A stretch of DNA of 49,923 nt from Streptomyces diastatochromogenes. Lineage in GTDB: Bacteria > Actinomycetota > Actinomycetes > Streptomycetales > Streptomycetaceae. The notes beneath the pieces were generated by a model. That model saw only the letters and a list, made by a program, of their open reading frames with translations, was not told the DNA's origin and ran no database searches. The stretch's first letter is position 1, and each line of letters starts with the position of its first letter. A program made the translations under genes and the position numbers. Positions 32,864-40,854 of this stretch are shown here, one piece after another. Location: assembly GCA_001550305.1 (NCBI GenBank), contig LRTP01000258.1:1-49923 (forward strand), in the 5' to 3' direction.

Positions 32864-33687
32864 GGGGGTGCTCCCTCGGCAGCTGCAGCACCGCCGGATT
32901 CATCGAGTGGCATGGCGAAGGAGTACGGAGCCCAGGGGCCGGTGGCCTCGACCCGCACCCCGTCCAGCCCGTCAGCGGCATGCGTCACGTCGGCCAGGAA
33001 GTCGTCGCAACGCTTCAGGGGCACAAGGTAGGCGTCATTCACGACGTTCTCGCCGACGGCGCCGGCCGCGTCGGCGAGGAGACCCTGCTGTACGCGATGG
33101 CGGACACGGTCGGAGGCGTGCTTGCGGCCCGCGGCCTCCACTCGCTCGGCGGCCTTCTGCGCCGCCTGGTACACGGTGTCGCGAACGCTTTGCTGTTGCC
33201 GGCGGCTACGCAGGTAGGCGCGCCCGGGGGTCAGGTCTGCCGCGGGAACAGCCGGGGCCGCGGGGGCCGCGGACGGCTCGACATAGATCTTGACCCCCCA
33301 TTCGACATGTTCGGAGAGTCGGGCCAGGCGCTCCGCGAACATGGTCCGCCCGCCTTCCAGTACCTCCCGCGCCCGGTTGTCGTCGAGATAGACGGTTGCC
33401 AGGCGCAGCGGAAGGACGGTGGTGCGCTCGGCCAAGGCCTCGATGACGCCGTGGTGAGCGCGGGCCACGGCCTCCAGCCACTCCAGGTCCTCGAGATGCT
33501 GCTTGAGAGCGTCCTCCTGGAAGTCCTGTCCGGGCACATGGCTCACCACGAGCCCCAGCTGATCGTCGCCGGTGTCGGTGACGAGGCTGACCGGAGAGTC
33601 GGCGACGCCTCGGAGCGGCGCGGTTGTCTCCCGCAGTCCTTCGGCGTTGCGTACCACCGCATACGCGTATGTCAGCAGGTCACTCAT
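32860..33687 (-). CDS. gvpL: Gas vesicle protein GvpL (GvpF/L family)
   Basis: 275 residues from the ATG at 33687; an upstream extension of the frame overlaps gvpJ and is rejected. The GvpF/L fold shows LTYAYAVVRNAEG, FQEDALKQHLEDLEWLEAVA, RTTVLPLRLATVY and PWAPYSFAMP at the end. GvpF/L proteins chaperone the hydrophobic GvpA subunits. It overlaps gvpJ by eight bases and gvpS by four. Confidence 0.88.
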   Translation of the reverse strand: MSDLLTYAYAVVRNAEGLRETTAPLRGVADSPVSLVTDTGDDQLGLVVSHVPGQDFQEDALKQHLEDLEWLEAVARAHHGVIEALAERTTVLPLRLATVYLDDNRAREVLEGGRTMFAERLARLSEHVEWGVKIYVEPSAAPAAPAVPAADLTPGRAYLRSRRQQQSVRDTVYQAAQKAAERVEAAGRKHASDRVRHRVQQGLLADAAGAVGENVVNDAYLVPLKRCDDFLADVTHAADGLDGVRVEATGPWAPYSFAMPLDESGGAAAAEGAPP

Positions 33688-34087
33688 CGCGAGCACTTCC
33701 CCGGCGACGGCTGCCCGTGTCCCGCGGCGCTTCCTCCTTTGCGGGGAGGGCCTTGCCCTGGCGGATGGCATCGATCTCGGCCCGCAACCGGCGGTTCTCC
33801 TCGGCCAGTGACTGTTCACCCCTGCTCCGCGAGGACAGCGAGGGGTCGTGCTCCCACCAGTCGATGCCCATTTCCTTCGCCTTGTCGACGGAGGCGACCA
33901 GGAGGCGCAGCTTGATGGTCAACAGCTCGATGTCGAGAAGGTTGATCTGTATGTCGCCTGCGATGACGATGCCCTTGTCGAGTACCCGTTCAAGGATGTC
34001 GGCGAGATTCGCGGAGGATCCCTGCGCGTAGGGGGGCGCTGATCGGGACGGATAGGAACCAAGCCTATTGGCCAGGGGTTCAGTCAC
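33680..34087 (-). CDS. gvpJ: Gas vesicle protein GvpJ
   Basis: 135 residues. The shell-family core is LADILERVLDKGIVIAGDIQ and LLDIELLTIKLRLLVASVDK, followed by AKEMGIDWWEHDPSLS, which is typical of GvpJ. A predicted coiled coil (LAEENRRLRAEIDAIRQG) and a charged tail extend it. The protein probably caps or nucleates vesicle tips. The gap to gvpG is only 39 bases, so the gvpY gene that I recall between G and J in S. coelicolor is absent. Confidence 0.85.
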   Translation of the reverse strand: MTEPLANRLGSYPSRSAPPYAQGSSANLADILERVLDKGIVIAGDIQINLLDIELLTIKLRLLVASVDKAKEMGIDWWEHDPSLSSRSRGEQSLAEENRRLRAEIDAIRQGKALPAKEEAPRDTGSRRRGSARDE

Positions 34088-34126
34088 GGTTGCGGCCTCG
34101 TATTCCCTCGTGCCGGATCAGGAGTG

Positions 34127-34369
34127 TCAGCCCTGCCGATAGGCACGGATCTCCTCCAGCCGGTCGAGCAGTTCGTCCTCGCGCTGGTCGAACGTCTCCT
34201 CGTCGATGTCGCCTGCGACGAGGAGACGTTCGAGCTCGGCGAGTTCGCGGTGCACCGGCGCGGGGTCGTAGTACTGGCTCTCGGCTTCCTCCCGGACGCG
34301 CTCGACGACCCATACGACGCCGCGCACGGGCGCCAGGGGAAGGGTGACGAGCTGTGTGAACAGGCCCAT
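34127..34369 (-). CDS. gvpG: Gas vesicle protein GvpG
   Basis: 80 residues from the ATG at 34369, with AAGGAG upstream on the minus strand. The typical start is MGLFTQLVTLPLAPVRGVVW. A charged helix (VHRELAELERLLVAGDIDEE) and FDQREDELLDRLEEI follow. GvpG is an essential accessory protein that works with GvpF/L during assembly. It lies 10 bases after gvpF. Confidence 0.9.
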   Translation of the reverse strand: MGLFTQLVTLPLAPVRGVVWVVERVREEAESQYYDPAPVHRELAELERLLVAGDIDEETFDQREDELLDRLEEIRAYRQG

Positions 34370-34379
34370 GAGAACTCCT

Positions 34380-35093
34380 TCAGACGAAGCTGTAGGGGGG
34401 CAGGGGGCCGTTGAGCCGGAAGTCGAAGTCGTCACCCATCTGGTGGGCGACGCTCAACTCCGAGGCGAGGAACGTCTCTTCCTGGTCCTCGGTCACCAGG
34501 AACGACACGTTGAGGAAGTCCGAACCCGTCGGCTGGGATGTGTCAAGCGTCCGGGCGAAGGGGCGCAGTGCTTCGACCACACCCGCCGCCAGCGCCTCCT
34601 GCCGTGCCTGCACCTCTTGGGCGACCAGCTCACCGAGTCGCAGCGATGCGTCGGGGGCGGCGGTGCCGCCGCGGATCTCGTCATTGAGCTCTCGCGCCAC
34701 GTCCGACTCCCGCAGGATCTGCCGCAGGAGCGCGTCTTCGTCCTGCGACGCCTTGAGGTGGTACTCGGTGCACCCCTCCAGTACTTGAAGCCCGTCCGTA
34801 TAGTCCGCGGCGTTCTGCTCCAGAGCCAGCCGGACGGCCTCGTCGTCCTCGGCGATGAGGCCGAACCGCATGGGGAGCACAGTGCCGTCAGCCATGAGGC
34901 GCTTCTGCACTTCCTGGTGGGCGACGATGTCGCGACGCTTGGGGCGTAGATCCTCGGGCGCGTCGCTGACCACAGCGCACAGCGGTCCCGCCGTCACTGC
35001 CCGCAGGTCCGCCGGTGACTCACCGACTCCGCTGAGACCGTCGAGGCGGAGCGGGTGCTGCTTGCCGGTGATGGAGTAGATGTATACGGCCAT
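34380..35093 (-). CDS. gvpF: Gas vesicle protein GvpF (GvpF/L family)
   Basis: 237 residues. The N-terminus (MAVYIYSITGKQHPL), middle (VAHQEVQKRLMADGTVLPMR and FGLIAEDDEAVR) and end (FRLNGPLPPYSFV) are typical of GvpF. It is the second GvpF/L paralogue in the run and is placed directly after gvpA, as in other streptomycete clusters. It acts as a chaperone or minor wall component. Confidence 0.9.
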   Translation of the reverse strand: MAVYIYSITGKQHPLRLDGLSGVGESPADLRAVTAGPLCAVVSDAPEDLRPKRRDIVAHQEVQKRLMADGTVLPMRFGLIAEDDEAVRLALEQNAADYTDGLQVLEGCTEYHLKASQDEDALLRQILRESDVARELNDEIRGGTAAPDASLRLGELVAQEVQARQEALAAGVVEALRPFARTLDTSQPTGSDFLNVSFLVTEDQEETFLASELSVAHQMGDDFDFRLNGPLPPYSFV

Positions 35094-35120
35094 GGCTCAT
35101 TCCTTCTCGCCGGGCGAGCC

Positions 35121-35597
35121 CTACTCGCGCTCACGTCGGGAGGTGCGTCGAGCCGGCCGCCGTCGCCTCTCCACGGGTTCCTTTTCCTTGGCCTCGTCTT
35201 CTTCCTCGGCCTCCTCCTCTTCGCCGCCGTCACGGCCGGTGATCCCCTTGAGGGAATCGGTGACCGCTTCCGCCGCGCCGGAGATGGCCCCCTTGGATTT
35301 GCCCTTGGCCCCGCTCTCCACCGTGTCTCCGACGATGTCGGTCAACTGGGCGGGTGCCTTCCTCCCGGTCTCGAGGTCGAGACGGTTGCATGCCTCGGCG
35401 AAACGCAGATAGGTGTCGACACTGGCCACGACAATACGAGCGTCGATCTTGAGGATTTCGATCCCCACCAGTGACACGCGGACGAAGACGTCGATGACAA
35501 GCCCGCGATCCAGAATGAGTTCCAAGACGTCGTAGAGGCTGGTGCCACCGCCACCACCGCGTGCGACAGCGCCTCCACTCTGCGGCACCACCGTCAT
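35121..35597 (-). CDS. gvpA: Major gas vesicle shell protein GvpA with long charged tail
   Basis: 158 residues from the ATG at 35597, after GGGAGG. The shell core spans about residues 20-80: [20 protein letters not shown], then [20 protein letters not shown]. Aquatic GvpA proteins end soon after this core at about 70-75 residues. Here some 75 further residues follow: a linker, a Glu-rich stretch ([15 protein letters not shown]) and a basic Arg-rich end. The tail would lie on the vesicle surface and could mediate contacts. It is the second gene of the run, after gvpO. Confidence 0.9.
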   Translation of the reverse strand: MTVVPQSGGAVARGGGGGTSLYDVLELILDRGLVIDVFVRVSLVGIEILKIDARIVVASVDTYLRFAEACNRLDLETGRKAPAQLTDIVGDTVESGAKGKSKGAISGAAEAVTDSLKGITGRDGGEEEEAEEEDEAKEKEPVERRRRPARRTSRRERE

Positions 35598-35625
35598 GGT
35601 GCCTCCCTTCATGGCCGTTGCGGCC

Positions 35626-35976
35626 TCAGCCCAGCCGGTCGATCTGGCCGCGGCTGTAGCGACGCGTCCTTCGGTACTCCACCAGGTCGCCTTCCTCGTC
35701 CAGCGTCACTCGGTAGGTGGCCATCACGCTCGTGGTTTCGGGGACGCGTTCCAGTTCGAGTACCTCCACGTCGGCTTCCCAACCGGCTTCGGTGGATTTC
35801 AGTGCCGAGACGGACTCGGGGGCCCGCCCGAGCAACTCCTGAAGTTGTTCGACTGCGGAACGAATGGCCCAGGCTGCGTTGCCCTTGCCGGAGCGTCGCC
35901 GGGGGCCATCTGTGGTCTCCCGGTCCGTGCCGCGGCTACTGCTGCTGGATCGCCGCCGGGGTTCTGCTGCGGCCAT
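35626..35976 (-). CDS. gvpO: Gas vesicle protein GvpO
   Basis: 116 residues from the ATG at 35976, which has GGAGAG at proper spacing; an ATG at 36006 has none. The first 30 residues are Ser/Arg-rich. The core ([60 protein letters not shown]) is the GvpO domain. It is the first gene of the gas-vesicle run and is divergent from the block-charge protein at 36256. Confidence 0.88.
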   Translation of the reverse strand: MAAAEPRRRSSSSSRGTDRETTDGPRRRSGKGNAAWAIRSAVEQLQELLGRAPESVSALKSTEAGWEADVEVLELERVPETTSVMATYRVTLDEEGDLVEYRRTRRYSRGQIDRLG

Positions 35977-36018
35977 GGTCTCTCCGGTGGTCGGAGCGCG
36001 CGCCATACTCCACGCACG

Positions 36019-36052
36019 AACACTATAATTCCATCATATAGGGGTACATATC
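36019..36052. promoter_or_regulatory. AT-rich divergent control region of gas vesicle genes
   Basis: A very AT-rich island (around CTATAATTCCATCATATAG) lies in the 280-base gap between gvpO and the divergent gene at 36256. TATA-like boxes are present on both strands, but no convincing -35 partner can be assigned. The rest of the gap shows no gene. Confidence 0.35.
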
Positions 36053-36255
36053 GTCGGGCATGGATGGCTCTGAGCGAACCTGCCCGGTGGGGTCACTACC
36101 TGCCCCGGTGGGGCCGCATGGCGTGTCCGGGGTGCTCTCAGCGGGCCGAGAGACGCGTCGCGTGCGATCCGCTTCTGTCTCAATCACTGGTTGAGCAGGG
36201 GATGTTGGCCCGAATTCGAGTGTGTTCACCTCCCCTTTCCGAAGGGAACCGGCTC

Positions 36256-37209
36256 ATGAACGACACGACCAAGATCGGCCTCGCCGCCGCGGTCGCAGCT
36301 GGCTATGTGCTCGGACGTACGAAGAAAGCCCGTTTCGCCTTCGGGCTGGCAACTTATCTCGCAGGTCGGCGATTTGGGCTCGATCCGCAGCAGCTGTTGA
36401 CGACCGGCCTGAAGAAACTCGGTGACGTTCCTGGAGTCGCCGAGCTGAACGAGCAGGTGCGCGGCGAGCTGCTGGACGCCGGACGCAAAGCCCTGGCCGC
36501 CACCGCCGACCGGCGCCTCGCCGACCTCGCCGACTCTCTCCATGAGCGCACGCTGCGCATCGGTGAGGAGAAGGGCGAGGAGGAAGAGGGCGAGGAAGAG
36601 CCTGAGGAGGGCGAGGAGCGCTACGAAGACGAGGAGGAACCGGAGGAGGAAGAGGGCGAGGAAGAGCCTGAGGGGGAATTCGAAGAAGAGGAGGAAGAGG
36701 AGGAAGAGGAGCCGGAGGAAGAAGAACCGGAGGCAGAAGCTGAGGAAGAAGAAGAGGAGGAAGAGGAACCGGAGGAAGAGGAACCGGAGGAGGAAGAGCC
36801 AGAGGAAGAGGCTGAGGAGGAGCCGCCACGGCGTCGTCGCCGCCCAGTAGCGGGAAAGAAGCGCGCGGCCAGACCCTCTCCCCGTAGGGCGGCCGCCAAG
36901 GAAGCGGCTCCCGCCAGGAAGAGGACTCCTGCGAGGAGGACTCCCGAGAAGAAGGCTCCCGCGAAGAAGACCGCGGCGCAGAGGCCCCCGGCCAAGAAGT
37001 CGGCGGCGCCGAGGCCGGCAGCCAAGAAGACTGCCGCCAAGAAGTCGCCCCCGGCGAAGAAGACCGCGAAGAAGTCTCCGCCCCCTGCCAAGAAGACGGC
37101 GGCGAAGAGGGCACCGACGAAGAGCGCGTCCGCGAAGAAGGCCCCGTCCAAGAAGGCGGCCCCCGCGAAGAAGGCGACTGCCAAGAAGACTCCCGCGCGG
37201 CGGAGGTAG
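36256..37209 (+). CDS. Block-charged protein: helical head, poly-Glu block, Lys/Ala/Pro histone-like tail
   Basis: 317 residues from the ATG at 36256, with GAAGGGAA upstream. The head (1-100) begins with a short hydrophobic stretch (IGLAAAVAAGYVLG) and amphipathic helices. Residues about 100-195 are almost pure glutamate with Pro, Gly and Ala. Residues about 195-317 are Lys/Arg/Ala/Pro repeats (AKK, PAKKTAAKK) like histone H1 or mycobacterial HupB tails. The result is a diblock polyampholyte. It is divergent from gvpO and coupled to the next gene, so a gas-vesicle role (surface tethering or clustering) is plausible. Automated annotation might call it histone-like, but the acidic block argues against simple DNA binding. 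No function is known to me. Confidence 0.8.
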   Translation: MNDTTKIGLAAAVAAGYVLGRTKKARFAFGLATYLAGRRFGLDPQQLLTTGLKKLGDVPGVAELNEQVRGELLDAGRKALAATADRRLADLADSLHERTLRIGEEKGEEEEGEEEPEEGEERYEDEEEPEEEEGEEEPEGEFEEEEEEEEEEPEEEEPEAEAEEEEEEEEEPEEEEPEEEEPEEEAEEEPPRRRRRPVAGKKRAARPSPRRAAAKEAAPARKRTPARRTPEKKAPAKKTAAQRPPAKKSAAPRPAAKKTAAKKSPPAKKTAKKSPPPAKKTAAKRAPTKSASAKKAPSKKAAPAKKATAKKTPARRR

Positions 37210-37212
37210 GTC

Positions 37213-38199
37213 ATGGCCGACAAAGAGCGAGACTCCGGCCGGGGAGAGGCCTCCGGCCTCGACATGTTGCGCGATGAACTGTCCGACTTCCTCGGTGCTC
37301 AGGTCGAACATCTCGTCGACAAGGCCGGGGAAAAGTTGGGGGATGTCACCGACCAACTCCTTGACACGGCCGAGAATGGTGGATCGGGTGGATCTCTTCT
37401 CGGTATCGGCGGACGCATCCTCAAAGGTGATTCCCCCTTGAAGGCGTTCGTCGGTGAGAAGGCCAAGGGGCTCAAAGACAATGTGATGGACAAAGTCAAG
37501 AGCGTTTTCGGCGGGGGACGCGGGGGCAAGTCCGGCAGCACCAAGGTGATGAACATCATTGAGGTGCTGGACGTCGGTGTGCCAATCCGCGTGGCGTACA
37601 ACTACTGGACCCAGTACGAGGAGTTCAGCGACTTCACCAAAGGCGTACGGAGTGTGTCCCGGAACGACGAGACCGCCAGTGACTGGAAGGTGAAGGTCGG
37701 CCCCTCGACTCGCGGTTGGAAGGCGACGGTTCAGGAACAGGTGCCGGACGATCGAATCGTGTGGAGCTCCGAGGGTGCGAAGGGCACTACTCACGGCTGT
37801 GTCAGTTTCCACGAACTCACGCCCGACCTGACGAGGATCGTGCTGGTCGTCGAGTACTACCCCTCGGGTTTCTTCGAGAAGACGGGCAACCTGTGGCGTG
37901 CCCAAGGACGCCGTTTGCGGCTGGACTTCAAGAACTTCCAGCGCTATGTCACGTTCGCCGACGAGGACGTCGAGGGCTGGCGCGGAGAGATCCGCGACGG
38001 CGAGGTAGTTCGCAGCCACGAGGAAGCACTGGAAGAGGAGGAAGCGGCAGGGGAGGGCGAGGAGCAGGAGGAGTACGACGAAGAGGCGCCCGATGAAGAG
38101 GCGCCCGAGGAAGAAGAGGAAGAAGAGGAGTACGACGAAGAGGGGCCAGAGGACGAGTACGCCGAGGAGGAAGAGGAGGAGGACGAGGACGAGGGCTGA
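37213..38199 (+). CDS. SRPBCC/cyclase-like protein with acidic tail
   Basis: 328 residues; GGAGG precedes the ATG and the gene starts three bases after its neighbour's stop. The N-terminal 110 residues form amphipathic helices (LDMLRDELSDFLGAQVEHLV) with a Gly-rich linker. A SRPBCC domain follows (NIIEVLDVGVPIRVAYNYWT, VQEQVPDDRIVWSSEG, TRIVLVVEYYPSGF). The last 70 residues are nearly all Glu, Asp and Tyr (EEEEYDEEGPEDEYAEE). Streptomycete gas-vesicle loci often carry such a cyclase-like gene. Its acidic tail complements the basic tail of the preceding protein, so the two may interact. The 38200-38441 gap shows no gene. Confidence 0.8.
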   Translation: MADKERDSGRGEASGLDMLRDELSDFLGAQVEHLVDKAGEKLGDVTDQLLDTAENGGSGGSLLGIGGRILKGDSPLKAFVGEKAKGLKDNVMDKVKSVFGGGRGGKSGSTKVMNIIEVLDVGVPIRVAYNYWTQYEEFSDFTKGVRSVSRNDETASDWKVKVGPSTRGWKATVQEQVPDDRIVWSSEGAKGTTHGCVSFHELTPDLTRIVLVVEYYPSGFFEKTGNLWRAQGRRLRLDFKNFQRYVTFADEDVEGWRGEIRDGEVVRSHEEALEEEEAAGEGEEQEEYDEEAPDEEAPEEEEEEEEYDEEGPEDEYAEEEEEEDEDEG

Positions 38200-38441
38200 C
38201 GCGGCCCGAGCCGTGCGATTCCCTCGGCGTGACCTGCCCCGAGAGCCGGTCGGCTGGTGTTTCCCGGACTCTCAGACCTCGTCTTCTGGCCGGAGTGAGC
38301 GACCGGTTGGAGAAGTCATCGGACGGACGCGGGCGTGGCGCTTGAACCACTGCGCGATCACCCGCGTCCGGCGCGATATCGACGTTGACGACACGAGTCC
38401 CGGAAGTCGCGGACCAGCCGTACGTCCTCGATCAGTCTCGA

Positions 38442-38624
38442 TCAGTGCCCGCTCCGCTTACGGAGGTGGCCTGTCGCCTTTTCCGTCATCTCATGTGCCT
38501 TGGCGCGCAGCTGTTCCCCACGCCCTGCCTGCTGCATTGATGAGTCCCCCAGGGCCTTGCCGAGAGTCTCCTTCATCTTGCCCCTGATCTGATGCACCTT
38601 CGCATTGCCCTTGGCCTTGGCCAT
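38442..38624 (-). CDS. CsbD-like small stress protein
   Basis: 60 residues from the ATG at 38624. The CsbD pattern is clear: KVHQIRGKMKETLGKALGDS, then MQQAGRGEQLRAKAHEMTEK. CsbD-like proteins are abundant, hydrophilic and general-stress (sigma-B) induced in Bacillus and actinomycetes; their molecular function is unclear. A second copy lies at 49090-49263. Confidence 0.85.
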   Translation of the reverse strand: MAKAKGNAKVHQIRGKMKETLGKALGDSSMQQAGRGEQLRAKAHEMTEKATGHLRKRSGH

Positions 38625-38781
38625 CGCAATCGCCGTCCTCTCGAAGACGCTGGTAAACGCGGCCCGTCCAGGACCGACACATCTTTCTTCACCGTGCGCC
38701 TGCCCGCGGGGCCCGGCAACTGGGAGCACCTCGTGCTTGCAGGCGGGATCCGCTGCTGAGGCAGGCCGTCGGTGTCCTGCC

Positions 38782-39399
38782 TCACTGTGCGCGGTGCGGT
38801 TTGTGGTGGGCGACCTGTAGGCGGACGTCGGTGTGCATGTGGGTGGTGCCGGGGGAGCCGGTGGACCGACGAGCGGTACGGAGCGGGCCTTCGTACAGGG
38901 CGTCGAGGGCCGCGCCGGGCGCCCCCTGGGGGGTGAGAGCGAGCGTGATGTGGGTGCGGGGGTGGGCAGGTCGGCCAGTGATGTGCACGGTTGCATGCTC
39001 AACCCCCGGCTGGGCACCGGCTTCGGCGGCGATCGCGTCGCTGAGCGCGCGGTCGCGCAGTTCGACGCCTTCCTGCGGGGGTGTGCCGCCGACGGGCAGC
39101 GCTCCGGGGTGGCGTCGGTGCAGTTGGGCGAGCAGCCACCACACGGCGAGCAGGGCGACGAGCGTGAGGGTGGCGATGACGGCGGGCCACCACCACCAGC
39201 CCTGACCGCTCCAGCGGGCCCGGTCGGCGGACCCGAGCAGGACGTCGTGCGGGGTGGCGAGGGGCCAGCCGACCGGCGGGACCAGACCGTGTCGCCGGTA
39301 GACGTCGAGCCCGGCGAAGAGAATCAGCAGACCGCCGCCGAGCAGTACCAGTCCGGCGAGGGCCAGCAGACTGCGGTTGAGTACGGTTCGCGGCGTCAT
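38782..39399 (-). CDS. amaP: AmaP-type alkaline-shock membrane anchor protein
   Basis: 205 residues. Two N-terminal transmembrane helices (LLALAGLVLLGGGLLILFAG and WWWWPAVIATLTLVALLAVW) flank a short outer loop. A cytoplasmic domain follows with the Asp23-like pattern (ELRDRALSDAIAAEAGAQPG, VEHATVHITG). AmaP tethers Asp23 to the membrane in Staphylococcus. It is the last gene of the minus-strand Asp23 run, 30 bases after the DUF6286-like gene. Confidence 0.75.
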   Translation of the reverse strand: MTPRTVLNRSLLALAGLVLLGGGLLILFAGLDVYRRHGLVPPVGWPLATPHDVLLGSADRARWSGQGWWWWPAVIATLTLVALLAVWWLLAQLHRRHPGALPVGGTPPQEGVELRDRALSDAIAAEAGAQPGVEHATVHITGRPAHPRTHITLALTPQGAPGAALDALYEGPLRTARRSTGSPGTTHMHTDVRLQVAHHKPHRAQ

Positions 39400-39429
39400 G
39401 GTGTGGGCTCCGGTGTCGGGGGGCTTCGC

Positions 39430-40140
39430 TCAGTCGGTGCGTTGCCGCACTCGTACGACGATGCGAGGAGGGCGAGCGAGGACGAGCTGATCGCGCTCCT
39501 CGCCGAGGACGGCGGTGAGGTCCTCCTTCACCTGCTGGGGGTCGCGGAAGCGGGCGTCCGCGCGGGCCTTGACGCGGTGGCGGCGCACCCGGACGCGAGC
39601 CCTGCTGACTCCCGGGACCCGCATGGCGGCGTCGCGCAGCAGGTCGGCGGCGCCATCGCGGTCCAGGGAAGCCCGCAGCCCGGGCGCGGGGGAGCGCAGG
39701 GGCAGCCAGTGGCGTAGGCCGGGGGTGAGGGCCAGGACGATCAACCAGATGCCGAGCACGGCGGCCACGGCGGCTCCCGTGAGCACCCACACGTCGTCCA
39801 AGGGGCGGGTGGCCAATTCGTCGGCCAGGTGCCGTCGCCAGGCTGCCGCGGGGCGTCCCGCCCGTACGGCGACGACGTCGACCAGCGCCGCGACCGCCGC
39901 CACGAGAATCACCGAGGCGACCAGCGCGGCCGGAACGCGGCGCGCGGACCACGGGCGGTGGGTCCGGTCCCGTCCGTCGTGATCGCCCGCCACCAAGTCC
40001 GGCGGAAGAGGCACGTCGTGTTCGGGTGGACCGGGCTCTGTTGACTCTCTCAGCTCCTCCGGCTCCTTTGTCATCGGCACGGTGGCACGGCGCGCGGATG
40101 GCGTGGATCCGCGTGCGGGAGGGTCCGGGTCGGGTGTCAT
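39430..40140 (-). CDS. DUF6286-like membrane protein of the Asp23 locus
   Basis: 236 residues. The N-terminus is long, acidic and proline-rich. Two transmembrane helices follow (VPAALVASVILVAAVAALVD and WVLTGAAVAAVLGIWLIVLA). The C-terminal soluble domain (LLRDAAMRVPGVSRARVRVR, VKEDLTAVLGEERDQLVL) has the Asp23/AmaP-like alpha-beta pattern. Proteins of this architecture accompany Asp23/Gls24 genes in Streptomyces. Exact function unknown; cell-envelope stress is inferred from the neighbours. Confidence 0.65.
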   Translation of the reverse strand: MTPDPDPPARGSTPSARRATVPMTKEPEELRESTEPGPPEHDVPLPPDLVAGDHDGRDRTHRPWSARRVPAALVASVILVAAVAALVDVVAVRAGRPAAAWRRHLADELATRPLDDVWVLTGAAVAAVLGIWLIVLALTPGLRHWLPLRSPAPGLRASLDRDGAADLLRDAAMRVPGVSRARVRVRRHRVKARADARFRDPQQVKEDLTAVLGEERDQLVLARPPRIVVRVRQRTD

Positions 40141-40192
40141 TCCGGTCCTCCTTCCTGCGCGGCGTGCCCGGCGGCCCGGGCCGCGCGGCGCC

Positions 40193-40606
40193 TCATCGGA
40201 CCCGTCCCCGGCTCGCGTCGGCGGCGGTCACCAGCCGCCGGACGGTGAGGGTGACCTCTCCCACCTCCAAGCCGGTCAGCTGAGTCACCTGCTTGGCGAC
40301 GTCGTGCTGGATCCGCTCGCAGACGTGGGGGATGTCGGTGGGGTAGGGCAGGTCCATGGCCAGATGCAGGCGCACCGATCCGGTACGGACGGCCGCGGAG
40401 GCGCTGGGTGCCGCCGGCCCGCTCCGGTCGGGCGGTATGGCGGCACGCCGGGACTGGGCCGTGCGTGCGGCCCTGGCGGCGATACGCGCGACCACCCTGT
40501 CCGGGATGACGGTGGCCCCCCGTTCGGCCGGAGGCGGCAGGTCGGCGGATCGCCCCGGTGGGGCGGGCCCTTCGCCAGGGGGTTGGGAACCGGGTCGGGT
40601 ACTCAC
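40193..40606 (-). CDS. Asp23/Gls24-like protein, diverged
   Basis: 137 residues from a GTG at 40606 that overlaps the stop of the small membrane gene (GTGA). The first 40 residues are Pro/Gly-rich. The Asp23-like domain then shows IPDRVVARIAARAARTAQS, VRLHLAMDLPYPTDIPHVCE and LTGLEVGEVTLTVRRL. It pairs with the longer Asp23 protein at 40855. Being coupled to the membrane gene suggests membrane-associated assembly. Confidence 0.7.
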   Translation of the reverse strand: MSTRPGSQPPGEGPAPPGRSADLPPPAERGATVIPDRVVARIAARAARTAQSRRAAIPPDRSGPAAPSASAAVRTGSVRLHLAMDLPYPTDIPHVCERIQHDVAKQVTQLTGLEVGEVTLTVRRLVTAADASRGRVR

Positions 40607-40773
40607 CGCTGCCTCCGCGTATGGAGGTCGAGGTCGCCCTGCACGACGAGGCCGACGATCAGCCCCGCCGCACCCAGCACCAGGACAAGCAGGAATGCCC
40701 AGAAGCCTCCGAAGTATCCGGCGAAGCCCAGGGCCATGCCGGCCGCGAGGCCCGTCGTCGCTGCGTTCATCAT
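40603..40773 (-). CDS. Small two-helix membrane protein (56 aa) of the Asp23 locus
   Basis: A short frame with tandem ATG codons (40773 and 40770). It encodes two hydrophobic segments (TTGLAAGMALGFAGYFGGFW and FLLVLVLGAAGLIVGLVVQG) and a basic end (DLDLHTRRQR). The stop overlaps the next gene's GTG. It is too hydrophobic and too well placed to be chance. Similar DUF2273-like peptides occur in other Asp23 operons. Confidence 0.75.
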   Translation of the reverse strand: MMNAATTGLAAGMALGFAGYFGGFWAFLLVLVLGAAGLIVGLVVQGDLDLHTRRQR

Positions 40774-40854
40774 CCACTCACCCGTCTCGCGAACGTGATC
40801 GTCCGTGTGAGCACCCGCTCATGCTCAGGGCATGGCCGTGGTCACGCCGGTCGG

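Noticed and set aside
36550..36830. Purine-rich GAGGAAGAG repeat as a separate satellite or CRISPR-like array
   Set aside because: The repeats are codon-periodic glutamate codons inside an intact gene; there are no spacers or constant repeat length.
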